DNA of 64,000 nucleotides, from assembly GCF_000328685.1 (NCBI RefSeq), contig NC_019974.1, forward strand, positions 3,091,001 through 3,155,000. Reading direction: 5' to 3'. The stretch comes from Natronococcus occultus SP4 (GTDB taxonomy: Archaea > Halobacteriota > Halobacteria > Halobacteriales > Natrialbaceae). Below the pieces are notes generated by a model, which did no database searches, was not told where the DNA came from, and was given only the letters and a program-made list of their open reading frames with translations. Made by a program: the position numbers and the translations under genes. Of the stretch, positions 33,869 to 42,399 are shown piece by piece (position 1 is the first letter of the stretch; the number at the start of each line of letters is the position of its first letter).

Positions 33869-34937
33869 CGGTCTCACCTCCGGATTCCGTTCCTGCACCC
33901 GGTCCGGCTCCGGCTACGGCGTCGGTCGACTGTACGACCGGCTCGATGTCGTCTCGAGCGATCGGACCGGGGAGATCGGTCCCGTCACGGCCGTAAAAGA
34001 GGAACCGGACCGCCCGCTCGTGAACGCCCTTCGCGAGGTCCTCGCGCGCCGAGGGAGCCAGCGAGTGGACGAGCAGTTCGCTTCCGACGGTATCGACCGT
34101 CAGCGTCCCCGGCGTCAGCGTGATGCTGTTGGCGAAGGCGGTAACGGAGAGGCCGTCGCCGACCGCGGCGTCGACCCGATCGAGACAGGGGTCGATCGGC
34201 AGCGACGGATGCAAAACGACGTAGGCGAACTGGACGTTGGCCTTGATGATCTCCCACAGCAGGTAGGGGACGAACAGCACGCCGCGGCCAAGCGTCGCCA
34301 GCGCGGGGCCGACGTGGGGCGTCCGCTCGAACGCGACGTTTCGCAGGAGTACGGCGGTTATCAGCGCGGTCACAGCTCCGGTCCAAAGCGCGAACGGATA
34401 GGTCGGACCACCCAGCGCGACGTAGAACGCGAACGCGACAACTGCGATAAAACCGCCGCGAATCAGCTCCGGACCGGTCGGTCGCCAGCTGCTCGAGACC
34501 GGCGAGACCTCGTACCGGATGTTCGATTCGGCCAGCACCGTCTCCATGTTCTGCAGCACGTGCGCGGTCGAGTCGACGGAGTAGTCGGGATCGATAATCA
34601 CCCGATCGAGATCGTGCTCCGCGACGTAGTCGACCAGCAGTTCGAAGTGGCTCACCGGGTCGGCGAAGTACTCGTTGGTTCCAAGCAGGTTCGCCCGGAC
34701 CGCGACGCCGTTTCCGGCTACTTCGGTCGCGTACCTCTCGGCCGTCGAAAGGAGTTTCTCGTCACGCTGGAGACCCTCGCGGCCGACGTGGTGACCGGGG
34801 GCCGTGAGGACAAGGTGAACGGCACCGTCGCCGTCTCCCTTCCTGACCATGTCGACGGCGTACTCGACCGTTTCCTCGAGCGTCGGCGATGGGCTCACCG
34901 GAACGAGGACGCCGTTCGTGGCGCTCACGCTGTCCAC
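33861..34937 (-). CDS. mnhE: USP-domain / MnhE fusion, first gene of the mrp operon
   Basis: 358 residues from GTG 34937. Residues about 8-150 form a universal-stress-type alpha/beta domain (NGVLVPVSPSPTLEETVEYA; DLDRVIIDPDY) without an obvious glycine-rich ATP loop. Residues about 160-330 are the MnhE domain: helices GGFIAVVAFAFYVAL and WTGAVTALITAVLL, then FVPYLLWEIIKANVQFAYVV and SITLTPGTLTVDTVGSELLV, the MnhE signature. The last 30 residues are acidic. The soluble USP part would sit in the cytoplasm and may sense stress or a nucleotide for the antiporter. Bacterial MnhE lacks it. Confidence 0.9.
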   Translation of the reverse strand: MDSVSATNGVLVPVSPSPTLEETVEYAVDMVRKGDGDGAVHLVLTAPGHHVGREGLQRDEKLLSTAERYATEVAGNGVAVRANLLGTNEYFADPVSHFELLVDYVAEHDLDRVIIDPDYSVDSTAHVLQNMETVLAESNIRYEVSPVSSSWRPTGPELIRGGFIAVVAFAFYVALGGPTYPFALWTGAVTALITAVLLRNVAFERTPHVGPALATLGRGVLFVPYLLWEIIKANVQFAYVVLHPSLPIDPCLDRVDAAVGDGLSVTAFANSITLTPGTLTVDTVGSELLVHSLAPSAREDLAKGVHERAVRFLFYGRDGTDLPGPIARDDIEPVVQSTDAVAGAGPGAGTESGGETDD

Positions 34938-35467
34938 CTCCGTCGGTACTTCCGATCCGAACCGATCGAGCGACGCAGGGGGGTACTCGATGCGGGCGTT
35001 CGATCGTCGGTCCTACAGGAGACCGCTTGTCGGACGGCCACCGTGTCCGACAGCGGTACGTGCAGTCGTTTAGCTGCCACCGCAGATCCCTCCTGGTGAC
35101 CGTCGTTTGCTACTCATAGCTCTCTTCTCGTTAGTCGGACCAAGCGCCAGACGTAGGAAAACTATTTCGTTATCCGCCGGCACGACGGGAATCGATAAAC
35201 AAACGGAAGCAAAGCGATATTGTCTTCACTTGATAGCCGATACCGAATTTCGGTTTTCGAATGTTATATTCTGGAGAGTCAGGTCGCGTGGACCGGACGC
35301 ACACTCCCGGTCCGGGCGCGGACTCCCCGACGCTCCGGCCGCGTGTCTTCTGGCCCATTTTTCCGCTGGAACGGAGGGCGATACACCCCCCCCTCCGCAA
35401 GGTCGGACGGTTCGACATCGAACCCCAACCTTTACAACTGCAGTTTCAGTAGACAAACCTGATTTGC
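34938..35467. promoter_or_regulatory. Divergent region between mrp and cbt operons
   Basis: 530 bases without a supported gene. AT-rich blocks occur at about 35156-35180 and 35240-35275. A TTTACA-like box at about 35431-35436 lies roughly 32-37 bases before the CbtB start. The end nearest 34938 should hold the mrp promoter. I saw no long palindrome. Confidence 0.4.
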
Positions 35468-35650
35468 ATGACTCGAGAGACCGTTGCCGACCGAATCGAC
35501 GCCGCACGTGCGATGCTAACGCCAATACAGGCCGCAACCGGCCTGACGTTCGCCACGGGGATCGCGTTCGTTCTCGTGTTCCTGCAGGACCCGCTCGCAC
35601 ACGACGCGATGCACAACTTCCGCCACGCGGCGGGAATCACCTGCCACTGA
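35468..35650 (+). CDS. cbtB: CbtB-type cobalt transporter small subunit
   Basis: 60 residues. One membrane helix (LTFATGIAFVLVFLQDPLAH) precedes the family's His-rich end, HDAMHNFRHAAGITCH, which supplies metal-binding side chains. CbtB was proposed, from its co-occurrence with cobalamin genes, to be a cobalt uptake subunit together with CbtA; direct transport evidence for this class is limited. Four bases separate it from CbtA. Confidence 0.9.
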   Translation: MTRETVADRIDAARAMLTPIQAATGLTFATGIAFVLVFLQDPLAHDAMHNFRHAAGITCH

Positions 35651-35654
35651 ACCG

Positions 35655-36389
35655 ATGCTCTACGACTACCTCCGCCGGGGTGTGCAGGCGGGTGCGATCG
35701 CCGGCCTCGCGTACGGACTGTTCATGGCGTTCGTCGCGAATCCGCTCAGCGAGTACCTCCACCACGCACAACACGACCACGGTCACGATCACCACGACCA
35801 CGCCCACACCGTCTCCGAGACGACGACGGCGATCGTCAGCGTCGGGAGCGGCGTCCTCTGGGCGATCTTCCTCGGCGGCGTCTTCGCGATCGCGGTGTAC
35901 TTCCTCGAGCCGGCGCTTCCCGGCCGCGGTGCGGGCAGCACGTTCGTCCTCGCCGGCGCCGGATTCCTGACCGTGTCGGCGACACCGTGGCTCGTCCTCC
36001 CGCCAGCGGCCCCCGGCGCGGAACAGCTGTATACCGTCGAGTTGCGACTGGCAATCTACGCCGGACTCGTCGCGCTCGGCGCGCTCGTCTCGGCCACAGC
36101 GATCGGTTCGTACAGACGGGGCGCGTCCCGACACCGGGCGCTCGGAGTCGTCGCCGCCGCGGCCCCGATCGTCGCGACCACGGTCGTCCTTTCGACTGTC
36201 GCGCCGACGGTCGTAAGCCACCCCGACCTGGCCGGCGAGCTCGTCTCGGCGTACCAGGCGATGGCCGCGCTGAGTCAGGCCGCAATCTGGGCGATCCTCG
36301 CCGCGTCGGTGAGCTGGCTTGAACGTCGTGACGCGACCTCGACAGCCGGTGTCGCCGGCCCGAACGACCGCCGCTCGACGAGCCCCTGA
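35655..36389 (+). CDS. cbtA: CbtA-type cobalt transporter membrane subunit
   Basis: 244 residues, five to six membrane helices. After the first helix (GAIAGLAYGLFMAFVANPLS) comes an extracellular-type His/Asp cluster, HHAQHDHGHDHHDHAHT, a plausible metal-gathering loop. The CbtA pattern continues with VGSGVLWAIFLGGVFAIAVY and the PWLVLPPAAPGAEQLY motif (P..PPA.PG.E). Two bases separate its stop from the ferredoxin-like gene. CbtA is predicted to move cobalt for cobamide synthesis; the window also encodes CobA and CbiP farther away. Confidence 0.9.
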   Translation: MLYDYLRRGVQAGAIAGLAYGLFMAFVANPLSEYLHHAQHDHGHDHHDHAHTVSETTTAIVSVGSGVLWAIFLGGVFAIAVYFLEPALPGRGAGSTFVLAGAGFLTVSATPWLVLPPAAPGAEQLYTVELRLAIYAGLVALGALVSATAIGSYRRGASRHRALGVVAAAAPIVATTVVLSTVAPTVVSHPDLAGELVSAYQAMAALSQAAIWAILAASVSWLERRDATSTAGVAGPNDRRSTSP

Positions 36390-36391
36390 CC

Positions 36392-36772
36392 ATGCAACGA
36401 CGAACGACCCGACAGCGGGAACGTCTCGGCGCGTGCGTGTTCATCTGTACGAACGACCGCGACTCCGACTACGCCTGCTGTAGTGACGCCGGTGCCGAGG
36501 AGACGCTCGCGGCAGTCAACTCCTGGCTCCGCGAGCGTGGTGCGTTCTGGTCGCCGGTCGGCGTCACGACGACCGGCTGCCTCGGCCTCTGTAGCGCGGA
36601 CGGTACGGCGATCGCGATCCAGCCCCGCGACGAGTGGTACGCCGACGTCACTCCCGAGGACGTGCCCGCGCTGCTCGAACGCGAGTTCGGCCCGGACGCC
36701 GACTCGATCGACGAGCGGGCGGCCGACGCGGACGGGAGCGATTCGCTCGGTGTGACCCACCCCGACGATTGA
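36392..36772 (+). CDS. Thioredoxin-like [2Fe-2S] ferredoxin
   Basis: 126 residues. It has a thioredoxin-fold ferredoxin pattern: VFICTNDRDSDYACCSDAGA, then TTTGCLGLCSADG, giving Cys ligands in the C-x10-CC and C-x3-C arrangement of this class. The final 35 residues are an acidic tail. It directly follows cbtBA, and such ferredoxins are frequent partners of cobalt transporters and cobaltochelatase genes in haloarchaeal cobalamin clusters. It may donate electrons in cobalt reduction, which is inferred from context. Confidence 0.85.
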   Translation: MQRRTTRQRERLGACVFICTNDRDSDYACCSDAGAEETLAAVNSWLRERGAFWSPVGVTTTGCLGLCSADGTAIAIQPRDEWYADVTPEDVPALLEREFGPDADSIDERAADADGSDSLGVTHPDD

Positions 36773-36798
36773 TCCTGCTGGATGTCGTGGCTCGTCGT

Positions 36799-37971
36799 AT
36801 GCCAGGCGAGATCGTCGTCGTCGACGGCGCACGGACGCCCCACGGAACGCTTCTCGGCTCCCTCGCCGGGGTTGGCCCCGTCGAGCTCGGCCGAACGGCC
36901 CTTGACGGCCTGCTCGAGCGAACTGCCGTGTCCGGGGAAGAGATCGACTGGGTGGCACTCGGTAATGCGATCCAGGCCGGAATCGGACAGGTCCCGGGCC
37001 GACAGGCCGTCGTCGAGTCCGAGCTGCCAAACGAGACGCAGGTGACGACGGTCAACGAGGCCTCGGGGTCGGGGCTGCGGGCGATCGCGCTGGCGGTCGA
37101 CCGAATCGAGGTCGGACGGGCCGAGTTCGCGGTCGCCGGCGGCTTCGAATCGATGACCAACGCCCCCTGGATTCTGCCGGACTACCGGAAGGGACGGCGC
37201 CACGGCGACGCGACGTTGAAGGATTCAATGATCATGGACTCGCTGTGGGACGTCAACCTCGACGTCCACATGGGCGAGATCACCGAGCGACTCGTCGATC
37301 GCGAGGACGTCTCCCGGGAAGCCCAGGACGAGTACGCCCTCGGGAGCCACCGCCGTGCGGCCGACGCGATCGAGACGGGCGCGTTCGACGACGAGATCGT
37401 CCCCGTCGAGACGGGAGGGGAGACGGTCGACACGGACGAGGGACCGCGTCCCGACTCGACGCTGTCGGATCTGGCCGAACTTCCCGCCTCCTTTCGCGAG
37501 GACGGGACGGTCACCCCGGGCAACGCCTCGAAGCTCAGCGACGGCGCCGGGATGGTGTTGCTCGCCGACGCGGACGCCGCGGCCGATCGCGGACTCGAGC
37601 CGATGGCTCGGCTCGTCGACTACGAGCTGGTCTATCGCGACCCCGACGAGTTCAACGAGGCGGTCGGCGACGTCGTCGCGAGCCTGCTCGCGGATAACGA
37701 GCTCGCGGTTTCGGACGTCGACGCGTTCTGGATCAACGAGGCGTTCGCGGCCCAGTCGGTGTACGTCATGGAGCGGCTCGGGATCCCGCGCGAGAAGATG
37801 AATCCCTCGGGCGGAGCGATCGCCTTCGGTCACCCGATCGGCGCCTCCGGTGGAATGCTGACGACCAGCCTGGCATACCAACTCCGGGACGATCCGGACG
37901 TCGAGCGCGGCCTCGTCGGAATGAGCGTCGGCGGGGGCGGGGCGATCATGGCATTGCTCGAGCGCGTCTGA
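36799..37971 (+). CDS. Thiolase-family protein with Ser in place of both catalytic Cys
   Basis: 390 residues, full thiolase length. The fold motifs are present: GARTPHGTLLGSLAG, GGFESMTNAPW, WINEAFAAQSVYV, and GGAIAFGHPIGASGG with the active His345. The nucleophile position reads NEASGSGLRA, so Ser89 replaces Cys. The second Cys position reads GMSVGGGGAIM, so Ser376 replaces Cys. Haloarchaeal beta-ketothiolases of the two-subunit BktB/PhaA type are known to use Ser-His-His. No OB-fold partner gene lies next to this one. It probably condenses or cleaves acyl-CoAs, but the atypical site makes activity uncertain. Confidence 0.88.
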   Translation: MPGEIVVVDGARTPHGTLLGSLAGVGPVELGRTALDGLLERTAVSGEEIDWVALGNAIQAGIGQVPGRQAVVESELPNETQVTTVNEASGSGLRAIALAVDRIEVGRAEFAVAGGFESMTNAPWILPDYRKGRRHGDATLKDSMIMDSLWDVNLDVHMGEITERLVDREDVSREAQDEYALGSHRRAADAIETGAFDDEIVPVETGGETVDTDEGPRPDSTLSDLAELPASFREDGTVTPGNASKLSDGAGMVLLADADAAADRGLEPMARLVDYELVYRDPDEFNEAVGDVVASLLADNELAVSDVDAFWINEAFAAQSVYVMERLGIPREKMNPSGGAIAFGHPIGASGGMLTTSLAYQLRDDPDVERGLVGMSVGGGGAIMALLERV

Positions 37972-38036
37972 ACCGCCATCGTGCCGAGACAGGGGTTTCG
38001 AGGGGTTTACCTATCCGCTGTTCCCAGTGGTTATCA

Positions 38037-39107
38037 ATGACGCTGTACTCGCGAGTTCGCCCGCTCGCGTTCAAACTCCCTGCCGAGACGGCCCACACGC
38101 TCGGGAAACGGGCGTTGCGTGCCGCCCAGTCGACGTGGCTGACGCGGGCGGCACTCGCCTCGAACTACCGGTACGCGCATCCGGCACTCGAGACCGAGCT
38201 GTTCGGCAGTCGGTTTCCGAACCCGGTCGGGGTAGCCGCGGGGTTCGACAAGAACGCCGAGGTGACTCACGCCCTCGAGGCGCTCGGGTTCGGGTTCGTC
38301 GAGGTCGGGACGGTGACGCCGTACCCCCAGGCCGGAAACGATCGCCCGCGGCTGTTCCGGCTCCGGACGGACGAGGCGATGATCAATCGAATGGGGTTCA
38401 ACGGGCAGGGGATGGAGCGGGTTCGGGCCCGGCTCGAACGACGCGGACCGCCCCAGGTTCCCCTCGGAGTCAACATCGGGAAGATGAACTCCTCGGACGA
38501 GGACGAGGCGATCGAGGACTACCGGCGCGTGTTCGATCGGCTCGCACCCTTCGCCGACTACGTCGTCGTCAACGTCTCCTGTCCGAACACGCCCGACGAG
38601 TTCGACGAGGCCTCGCCCGACCACCTCCACTCGATCTTCGAGACGCTCGCGGCCGAGAACGACGACGACGTTCCGATCCTCGTCAAGATCGGCCCCGACT
38701 CGCCGGAGGACTCGATGCTCGAGCTGCTCGGGATCGTCGAGGACCACGACCTCGACGGGATCGTCGCGACGAACACGACCACCGGCCGCGAGGGCGTCAA
38801 CTCGCCGAAGGCCGCGGAGCGGGGCGGGCTCAGCGGGGCGCCGCTGGCGGAGCGCTCGACCGAGGTGATCCGGACGCTGGCGAGAAACGCGGACGACGAT
38901 CTGCCAATCGTCGGCGTCGGGGGCGTCGACTCGGCCGAGGGCGCCTACGAGAAGATCCGCGCGGGCGCCTCGCTCGTCCAGCTCTACACCGGGTTCGTCT
39001 ACGGCGGGCCCGGGACAGCCAGACGGATCAACCAGGGACTCGTCGACCTGCTCGAGCAGGACGGCTTTTCCTCGGTCGAGGACGCGGTCGGAGCCGACCT
39101 CGAGTAG
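38037..39107 (+). CDS. pyrD: Dihydroorotate dehydrogenase (quinone), class 2
   Basis: 356 residues. The class 2 N-terminal helical extension (SRVRPLAFKLPAETAHTLGK) for membrane and quinone docking is present. FMN motifs: NPVGVAAGFDKNAEV and GFVEVGTVTPYPQAGNDRPR; active-site Ser in VNVSCPNTP; GVGGVDSAEGAYEKIRAGAS binds the flavin phosphate. It oxidises dihydroorotate to orotate in pyrimidine synthesis, passing electrons to the quinone pool. Convergent with a dihydroorotase-like gene that ends 21 bases away, which may be coincidence or functional pairing. Confidence 0.95.
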   Translation: MTLYSRVRPLAFKLPAETAHTLGKRALRAAQSTWLTRAALASNYRYAHPALETELFGSRFPNPVGVAAGFDKNAEVTHALEALGFGFVEVGTVTPYPQAGNDRPRLFRLRTDEAMINRMGFNGQGMERVRARLERRGPPQVPLGVNIGKMNSSDEDEAIEDYRRVFDRLAPFADYVVVNVSCPNTPDEFDEASPDHLHSIFETLAAENDDDVPILVKIGPDSPEDSMLELLGIVEDHDLDGIVATNTTTGREGVNSPKAAERGGLSGAPLAERSTEVIRTLARNADDDLPIVGVGGVDSAEGAYEKIRAGASLVQLYTGFVYGGPGTARRINQGLVDLLEQDGFSSVEDAVGADLE

Positions 39108-39128
39108 CGGTTGGCCGGTCGTCTGCCC

Positions 39129-40502
39129 TCAGGAGCCGTCGACGTCGACCCGTGTCCCGTACCCCGACTCGCCGACGACGCTCCCGTCCTCGTAGACGAC
39201 CTCGCCGCGGACGACCGTCGCGATCGGTTTCCCGGTGAACGACTCGCCGATAAAGGGCGTCACGCAGTTTTTCGAGTGTAACTCGTCAGCGCTCTCGAGG
39301 GTCCACTCCTGATCGGGGTCGACGATCGTGAAGTCGGCGTCGGTGCCGATCTGGAGCGACCCCTTCTGGGGGTACATCCCCCACACCTGCGCCGGCCGAG
39401 TCGAGTGGCGACGCACCCACTCCTCGAGGGAGAGCCGTCCTTCGTCGACGAAGCTGAGCGCGACGGACACCTCGGTCTCGAGGCCGACGAACCCCGAGCT
39501 TGCCTCCCAGGTGTTCCCGAACGGGTCGTCGACTTTCTTCTCCTCGGGGGTGTGGGGCGCGTGGTCGGTCGCGATACAGTCGATCGCGCCGCCGTCCATA
39601 CCGACCGTCCAGAGGCGCTCTCGCTCGTCGGCGTCGCGGATCGGCGGCTGGATCCGGGCGACGTTGCCCTTCTCGTGCATGACGTCCTCGGTGAACCAGA
39701 GGTAGTGGGGCGTCGTCTCCGCGGTGACGTCGACGCCTCGATCCTTCCCGCGGGCGACGGCCTCGGCCGCCGACCCCGAGGAGACGTGGAACATGTGAAT
39801 CGACGCGTCGGTCTCCGCGGCGAAGGTGAGCATCCGCTCGACGGCCTCCCGTTCGGCGATCACGGGCCTCGAGTGAGAGTGGTCGATCGGCTCGTTGCGT
39901 CCCTCGCGTTTGAACCGCTCGGTGTAGTGGTCGATGATCTCGCCGTTCTCCTCGTGAAAGCCCAGCCGCTTGCCGGTCTCGGCGATCCGCTCCATCGCCT
40001 CAAGGATCTCGCCGTCGGTCGGCGGCGGGACGTCCCCGACCGTCGAGCCCAGGAAGATCTTGTACCCTAACACGCCGGTTGCGTCGAGCTCGGGGATCAG
40101 CTCTATGTTCTCGCTCGTGACGACCGCGTAGCTCTGGAAGTCGACGTGGGCGCCGTCCTCGCCCCGTTCGTACTTCAGCTCGAGGTGTTCGGGGCGATCG
40201 ATGACGGGATCGGTGTTTGGCATCCCGACGACGGTCGTCACGCCGCCGGCAGCCGCGGCCCGCGTGGCCGACTCCCAGTCTTCCTTGTACTCGAGGCCCG
40301 GCTCGCGGTTGTGAATGTGACAGTCGACGACGCCGGGCGCGAGGACGCCCCCCTCGCCGTCGAGGACCCGGTCGGCGTCGGGGAGGCGATCGCTCCGCGC
40401 GAGGGCGGTGATCGTTCCGTCCTCGACGGCGACGCCGGCGTCGGGGGTCCGTCCGGCGGGGGTGACGACGGTGCAGTTTCGCACGACGAGATCCGCGCTC
40501 AT
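39129..40502 (-). CDS. Dihydroorotase/allantoinase-family amidohydrolase
   Basis: 457 residues. Metal ligands of the cyclic amidase family are readable: HIH in DCHIHNREPG (H62, H64), the carboxylated Lys in LGYKIFLGS (K148), His in RLGFHEENGE, His in SIHMFHVSSGS, and Asp in ATDHAPHTPEEK. ETTPHYLWFTEDVM is a dihydroorotase/allantoinase hallmark. It hydrolyses a cyclic amide, either N-carbamoyl-aspartate/dihydroorotate or allantoin; sequence by eye does not decide. Its position beside pyrD favours dihydroorotase, but many haloarchaea carry another pyrC. Confidence 0.88.
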   Translation of the reverse strand: MSADLVVRNCTVVTPAGRTPDAGVAVEDGTITALARSDRLPDADRVLDGEGGVLAPGVVDCHIHNREPGLEYKEDWESATRAAAAGGVTTVVGMPNTDPVIDRPEHLELKYERGEDGAHVDFQSYAVVTSENIELIPELDATGVLGYKIFLGSTVGDVPPPTDGEILEAMERIAETGKRLGFHEENGEIIDHYTERFKREGRNEPIDHSHSRPVIAEREAVERMLTFAAETDASIHMFHVSSGSAAEAVARGKDRGVDVTAETTPHYLWFTEDVMHEKGNVARIQPPIRDADERERLWTVGMDGGAIDCIATDHAPHTPEEKKVDDPFGNTWEASSGFVGLETEVSVALSFVDEGRLSLEEWVRRHSTRPAQVWGMYPQKGSLQIGTDADFTIVDPDQEWTLESADELHSKNCVTPFIGESFTGKPIATVVRGEVVYEDGSVVGESGYGTRVDVDGS

Positions 40503-40627
40503 GGGGAGTACCTATCCGCGAGGTCCGGATATAGCTTCTGTTGGCGCGAGCGAGCGGTCACGAGGACGCGGTGGCGTCACGTTCCGGTGGTGAGGAGAGT
40601 ACTGAGACGCCACTCGTGCAATCCTGG

Positions 40628-40700
40628 AGTTGGACCCAACTAACCTATTGTAGCTGGTGTAGCTTAGCCAGATAAGGTAGTTGGAATAGGTGCCTATTGT
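40628..40700. promoter_or_regulatory. Cluster of inverted repeats upstream of the riboflavin reductase
   Basis: Three inverted repeats lie within 73 bases: AGTTGG/CCAACT at 40628-40641, ACCTATT (40643-40649) with AATAGGT (40685-40691), and AATAGG/CCTATT at 40685-40698. A CTGG/CCAG pair sits inside the second. The stretch is AT-rich and lies between two divergent genes. It may be an operator or a short structured leader. Confidence 0.4.
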
Positions 40701-40782
40701 ATCTCACCACCGTCCGGTTCGACGAGTTCGTCCGAACGCCTTCACCCGCGGGTTCTTTAGGATCGCTCCCCCAGCGAACGGT

Positions 40783-41448
40783 ATGCACGTCGTCGTCAAC
40801 GCCGCCGTCAGCGCGGACGGAAAACTCTCCTCGAGACGCCGCGAACAGATCGCGATCAGCGGCGACGCCGACTTCGCGCGGATGGACCGCCTCCGAGCGG
40901 AAAGCGACGCCGTCGTCGTCGGCGTCGGCACCGTCCTCGCGGACGACCCCCACCTCACCGTCAAAGACGAGACGCTGATCGACGAGCGACGCCAGCGGGG
41001 CGACCCGGCCCATCCCGCGCGCGTGGTCGTGGACTCGACGGGCCGAACGCCGCTGGACGCGGCCGTCCTCGACGACGCGGCGACGACCTACGTCTGTACG
41101 AGCGAGCGGGCGACCATCGACGAGCGAATGGATCTAGCCGACCGCGCGGAGCTGATCACGGCCGGGGACGGTCGGGTCGATCTCCTGCGGGCGTTCGCGA
41201 CGCTGCAGGAACAGGGGCTCGAACGGATCATGGTCGAGGGTGGCGGCGAGCTCATCTTCTCGCTGTTCGAGGACGGCCTCGTCGACGAGCTGCGAGTCTT
41301 CGTCGGCCCGAAACTCATCGGCGGACGCGACGCCCCGACGCTTGCCGACGGTGAGGGCTTTATCGCCGACTTTCCGATCCTCGAACTCGAGAGCCTCGAG
41401 CGGGTCGGCGAGGGGGCGCTGTTGACCTGGCGGACGGCCGACGGCTGA
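40783..41448 (+). CDS. 2,5-diamino-6-(ribosylamino)-pyrimidinone 5'-phosphate reductase (RibD C-terminal type)
   Basis: 221 residues from ATG 40783. The dihydrofolate-reductase-like RibD_C fold is seen: VVVNAAVSADGKLSSRRREQ, RLRAESDAVVVGVGTVLADD, HPARVVVDSTGRTPLDA, RIMVEGGGELIFSLFEDGLV, and DELRVFVGPKLIGGRDAPT. Archaea and fungi reduce the pyrimidinone before deamination in riboflavin and F420 synthesis. NADPH would bind near VEGGGE. Gene is 46 bases upstream of msrA on the same strand. Confidence 0.92.
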   Translation: MHVVVNAAVSADGKLSSRRREQIAISGDADFARMDRLRAESDAVVVGVGTVLADDPHLTVKDETLIDERRQRGDPAHPARVVVDSTGRTPLDAAVLDDAATTYVCTSERATIDERMDLADRAELITAGDGRVDLLRAFATLQEQGLERIMVEGGGELIFSLFEDGLVDELRVFVGPKLIGGRDAPTLADGEGFIADFPILELESLERVGEGALLTWRTADG

Positions 41449-41493
41449 GGCCGTCCCGTCAGGTCTTTGCGCGCTCGTCTCCTACGGCCGAGC

Positions 41494-42027
41494 ATGGAAC
41501 GAGCGACCTTCGGCGGCGGCTGTTTCTGGTGTGTCGAGGCGGCCTTCGAGCAGCTCGAGGGCGTCGACTCGGTGACCTCAGGGTACGCGGGCGGCCACAC
41601 CGAGGACCCGACCTACGAGGCGGTCTGTTCGGGCTCGACCGGCCACGCGGAAGTCGTCCAGGTGGAGTACAACCCCGACGAGATCGCCTACGAGGACTTA
41701 CTGGAGGTCTTCTTTACGGTCCACGACCCGACCACGAAGGACCGGGAAGGTCCCGACGTCGGCAGCCAGTACCGCTCGGCGATCTACGCCCACGACGAGG
41801 CCCAGCTCGAGACGGCCGAGGCGTTCGCCGACGAGCTCGAAGCGGAGGGCCTCTACGAGGGGATCGTCACGGAGATCGAGCCTCTCGATACGTTCTACGA
41901 GGCCGAGCAGTACCACCAGAACTATTTCGAGAAGAACCCGAACGACGCCTACTGTTCGATGCACGCGGCGCCGAAAGTCGAGACGGTCCGCGAGAAGTTC
42001 GGTGAGAACGTGGCTCCCGAACACTGA
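41494..42027 (+). CDS. msrA: Peptide methionine-(S)-sulfoxide reductase
   Basis: 177 residues. The family signature ATFGGGCFWCVEAAF carries the catalytic Cys10. VTSGYAGGHTEDPTYEAV, GHAEVVQVEYNPDEI, HDPTTKDREGPDVGSQYRSA, and EQYHQNYFEKNPN are all present, so the enzyme is complete. It repairs oxidised methionine using thioredoxin-like reductants. The stop codon TGA (42025-42027) is the first triplet of a hairpin repeat copy, so the C-terminal end may be set by an insertion. The gene is close to the riboflavin reductase, probably by chance. Confidence 0.95.
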   Translation: MERATFGGGCFWCVEAAFEQLEGVDSVTSGYAGGHTEDPTYEAVCSGSTGHAEVVQVEYNPDEIAYEDLLEVFFTVHDPTTKDREGPDVGSQYRSAIYAHDEAQLETAEAFADELEAEGLYEGIVTEIEPLDTFYEAEQYHQNYFEKNPNDAYCSMHAAPKVETVREKFGENVAPEH

Positions 42028-42072
42028 TATCCTTCCACGACCGAAGTCGGAGGCTTTCCCCTCGAGTCTCTG
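42025..42072 (-). repeat. Hairpin repeat copy 4 (IS200/IS605 right-end-like), degenerate
   Basis: Reading the plus strand: TGATATCCTTCCACGACC, then GAAGTCGGAGGC and TTTCCCCTCGAGTCTCTG. The stem is partly decayed but aligns with copy 5 over 48 bases. The first triplet is the msrA stop codon. On the minus strand a possible tnpB tail lies just upstream (42159-42334), which is the expected gene order for a TnpB element right end. Confidence 0.6.
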
Positions 42073-42158
42073 CCGTGAGTCCGCTACACCCAACAGCTGG
42101 GAACCGACCCGGCATCGCTGTCGTACTCCTCGTCGAGCTGTTCGCCGTGCGCTCCCCG

Positions 42159-42334
42159 TTACAGAAGGCGAGGACTCACGACGTCAGCCGACAGAGAGTA
42201 CCCGCTCGCCTCGGGACGGGTGCCGTTGCGCTCGAAATTCAGATACTGGGACACCGGAACGATGACCCCGCGGATCGGGATGTCGAGAGACCACGCCCCG
42301 AGGATCGAGCCGGGGGACGCGATCTCGTCCGTAC
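42159..42334 (-). pseudogene. Possible tnpB 3'-end fossil
   Basis: A minus-strand frame of about 58 codons ends TAA at 42159. Its tail PVSQYLNFERNGTRPEASGY followed by VVSPRLL resembles the variable C-terminal tail of haloarchaeal IS1341-type TnpB proteins (..NSGTLN..GEYSPS...SPRL). No RuvC or zinc-finger part remains. The similarity is judged by eye and the tail is not a conserved region, so this is tentative. It is supported by the right-end-like hairpin 90 bases further on in the same direction. Confidence 0.3.
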
Positions 42335-42399
42335 AAATTCGGCCTCTTGAGCGGTATGGAGGGGGGTCGAAGCCCTCAGTCGGCTCCGTTAGCTCCGTC

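Noticed and set aside
39129-40502. Calling the amidohydrolase pyrC outright
   Set aside because: Allantoinase and dihydroorotase share all the motifs visible here, so the symbol is withheld.
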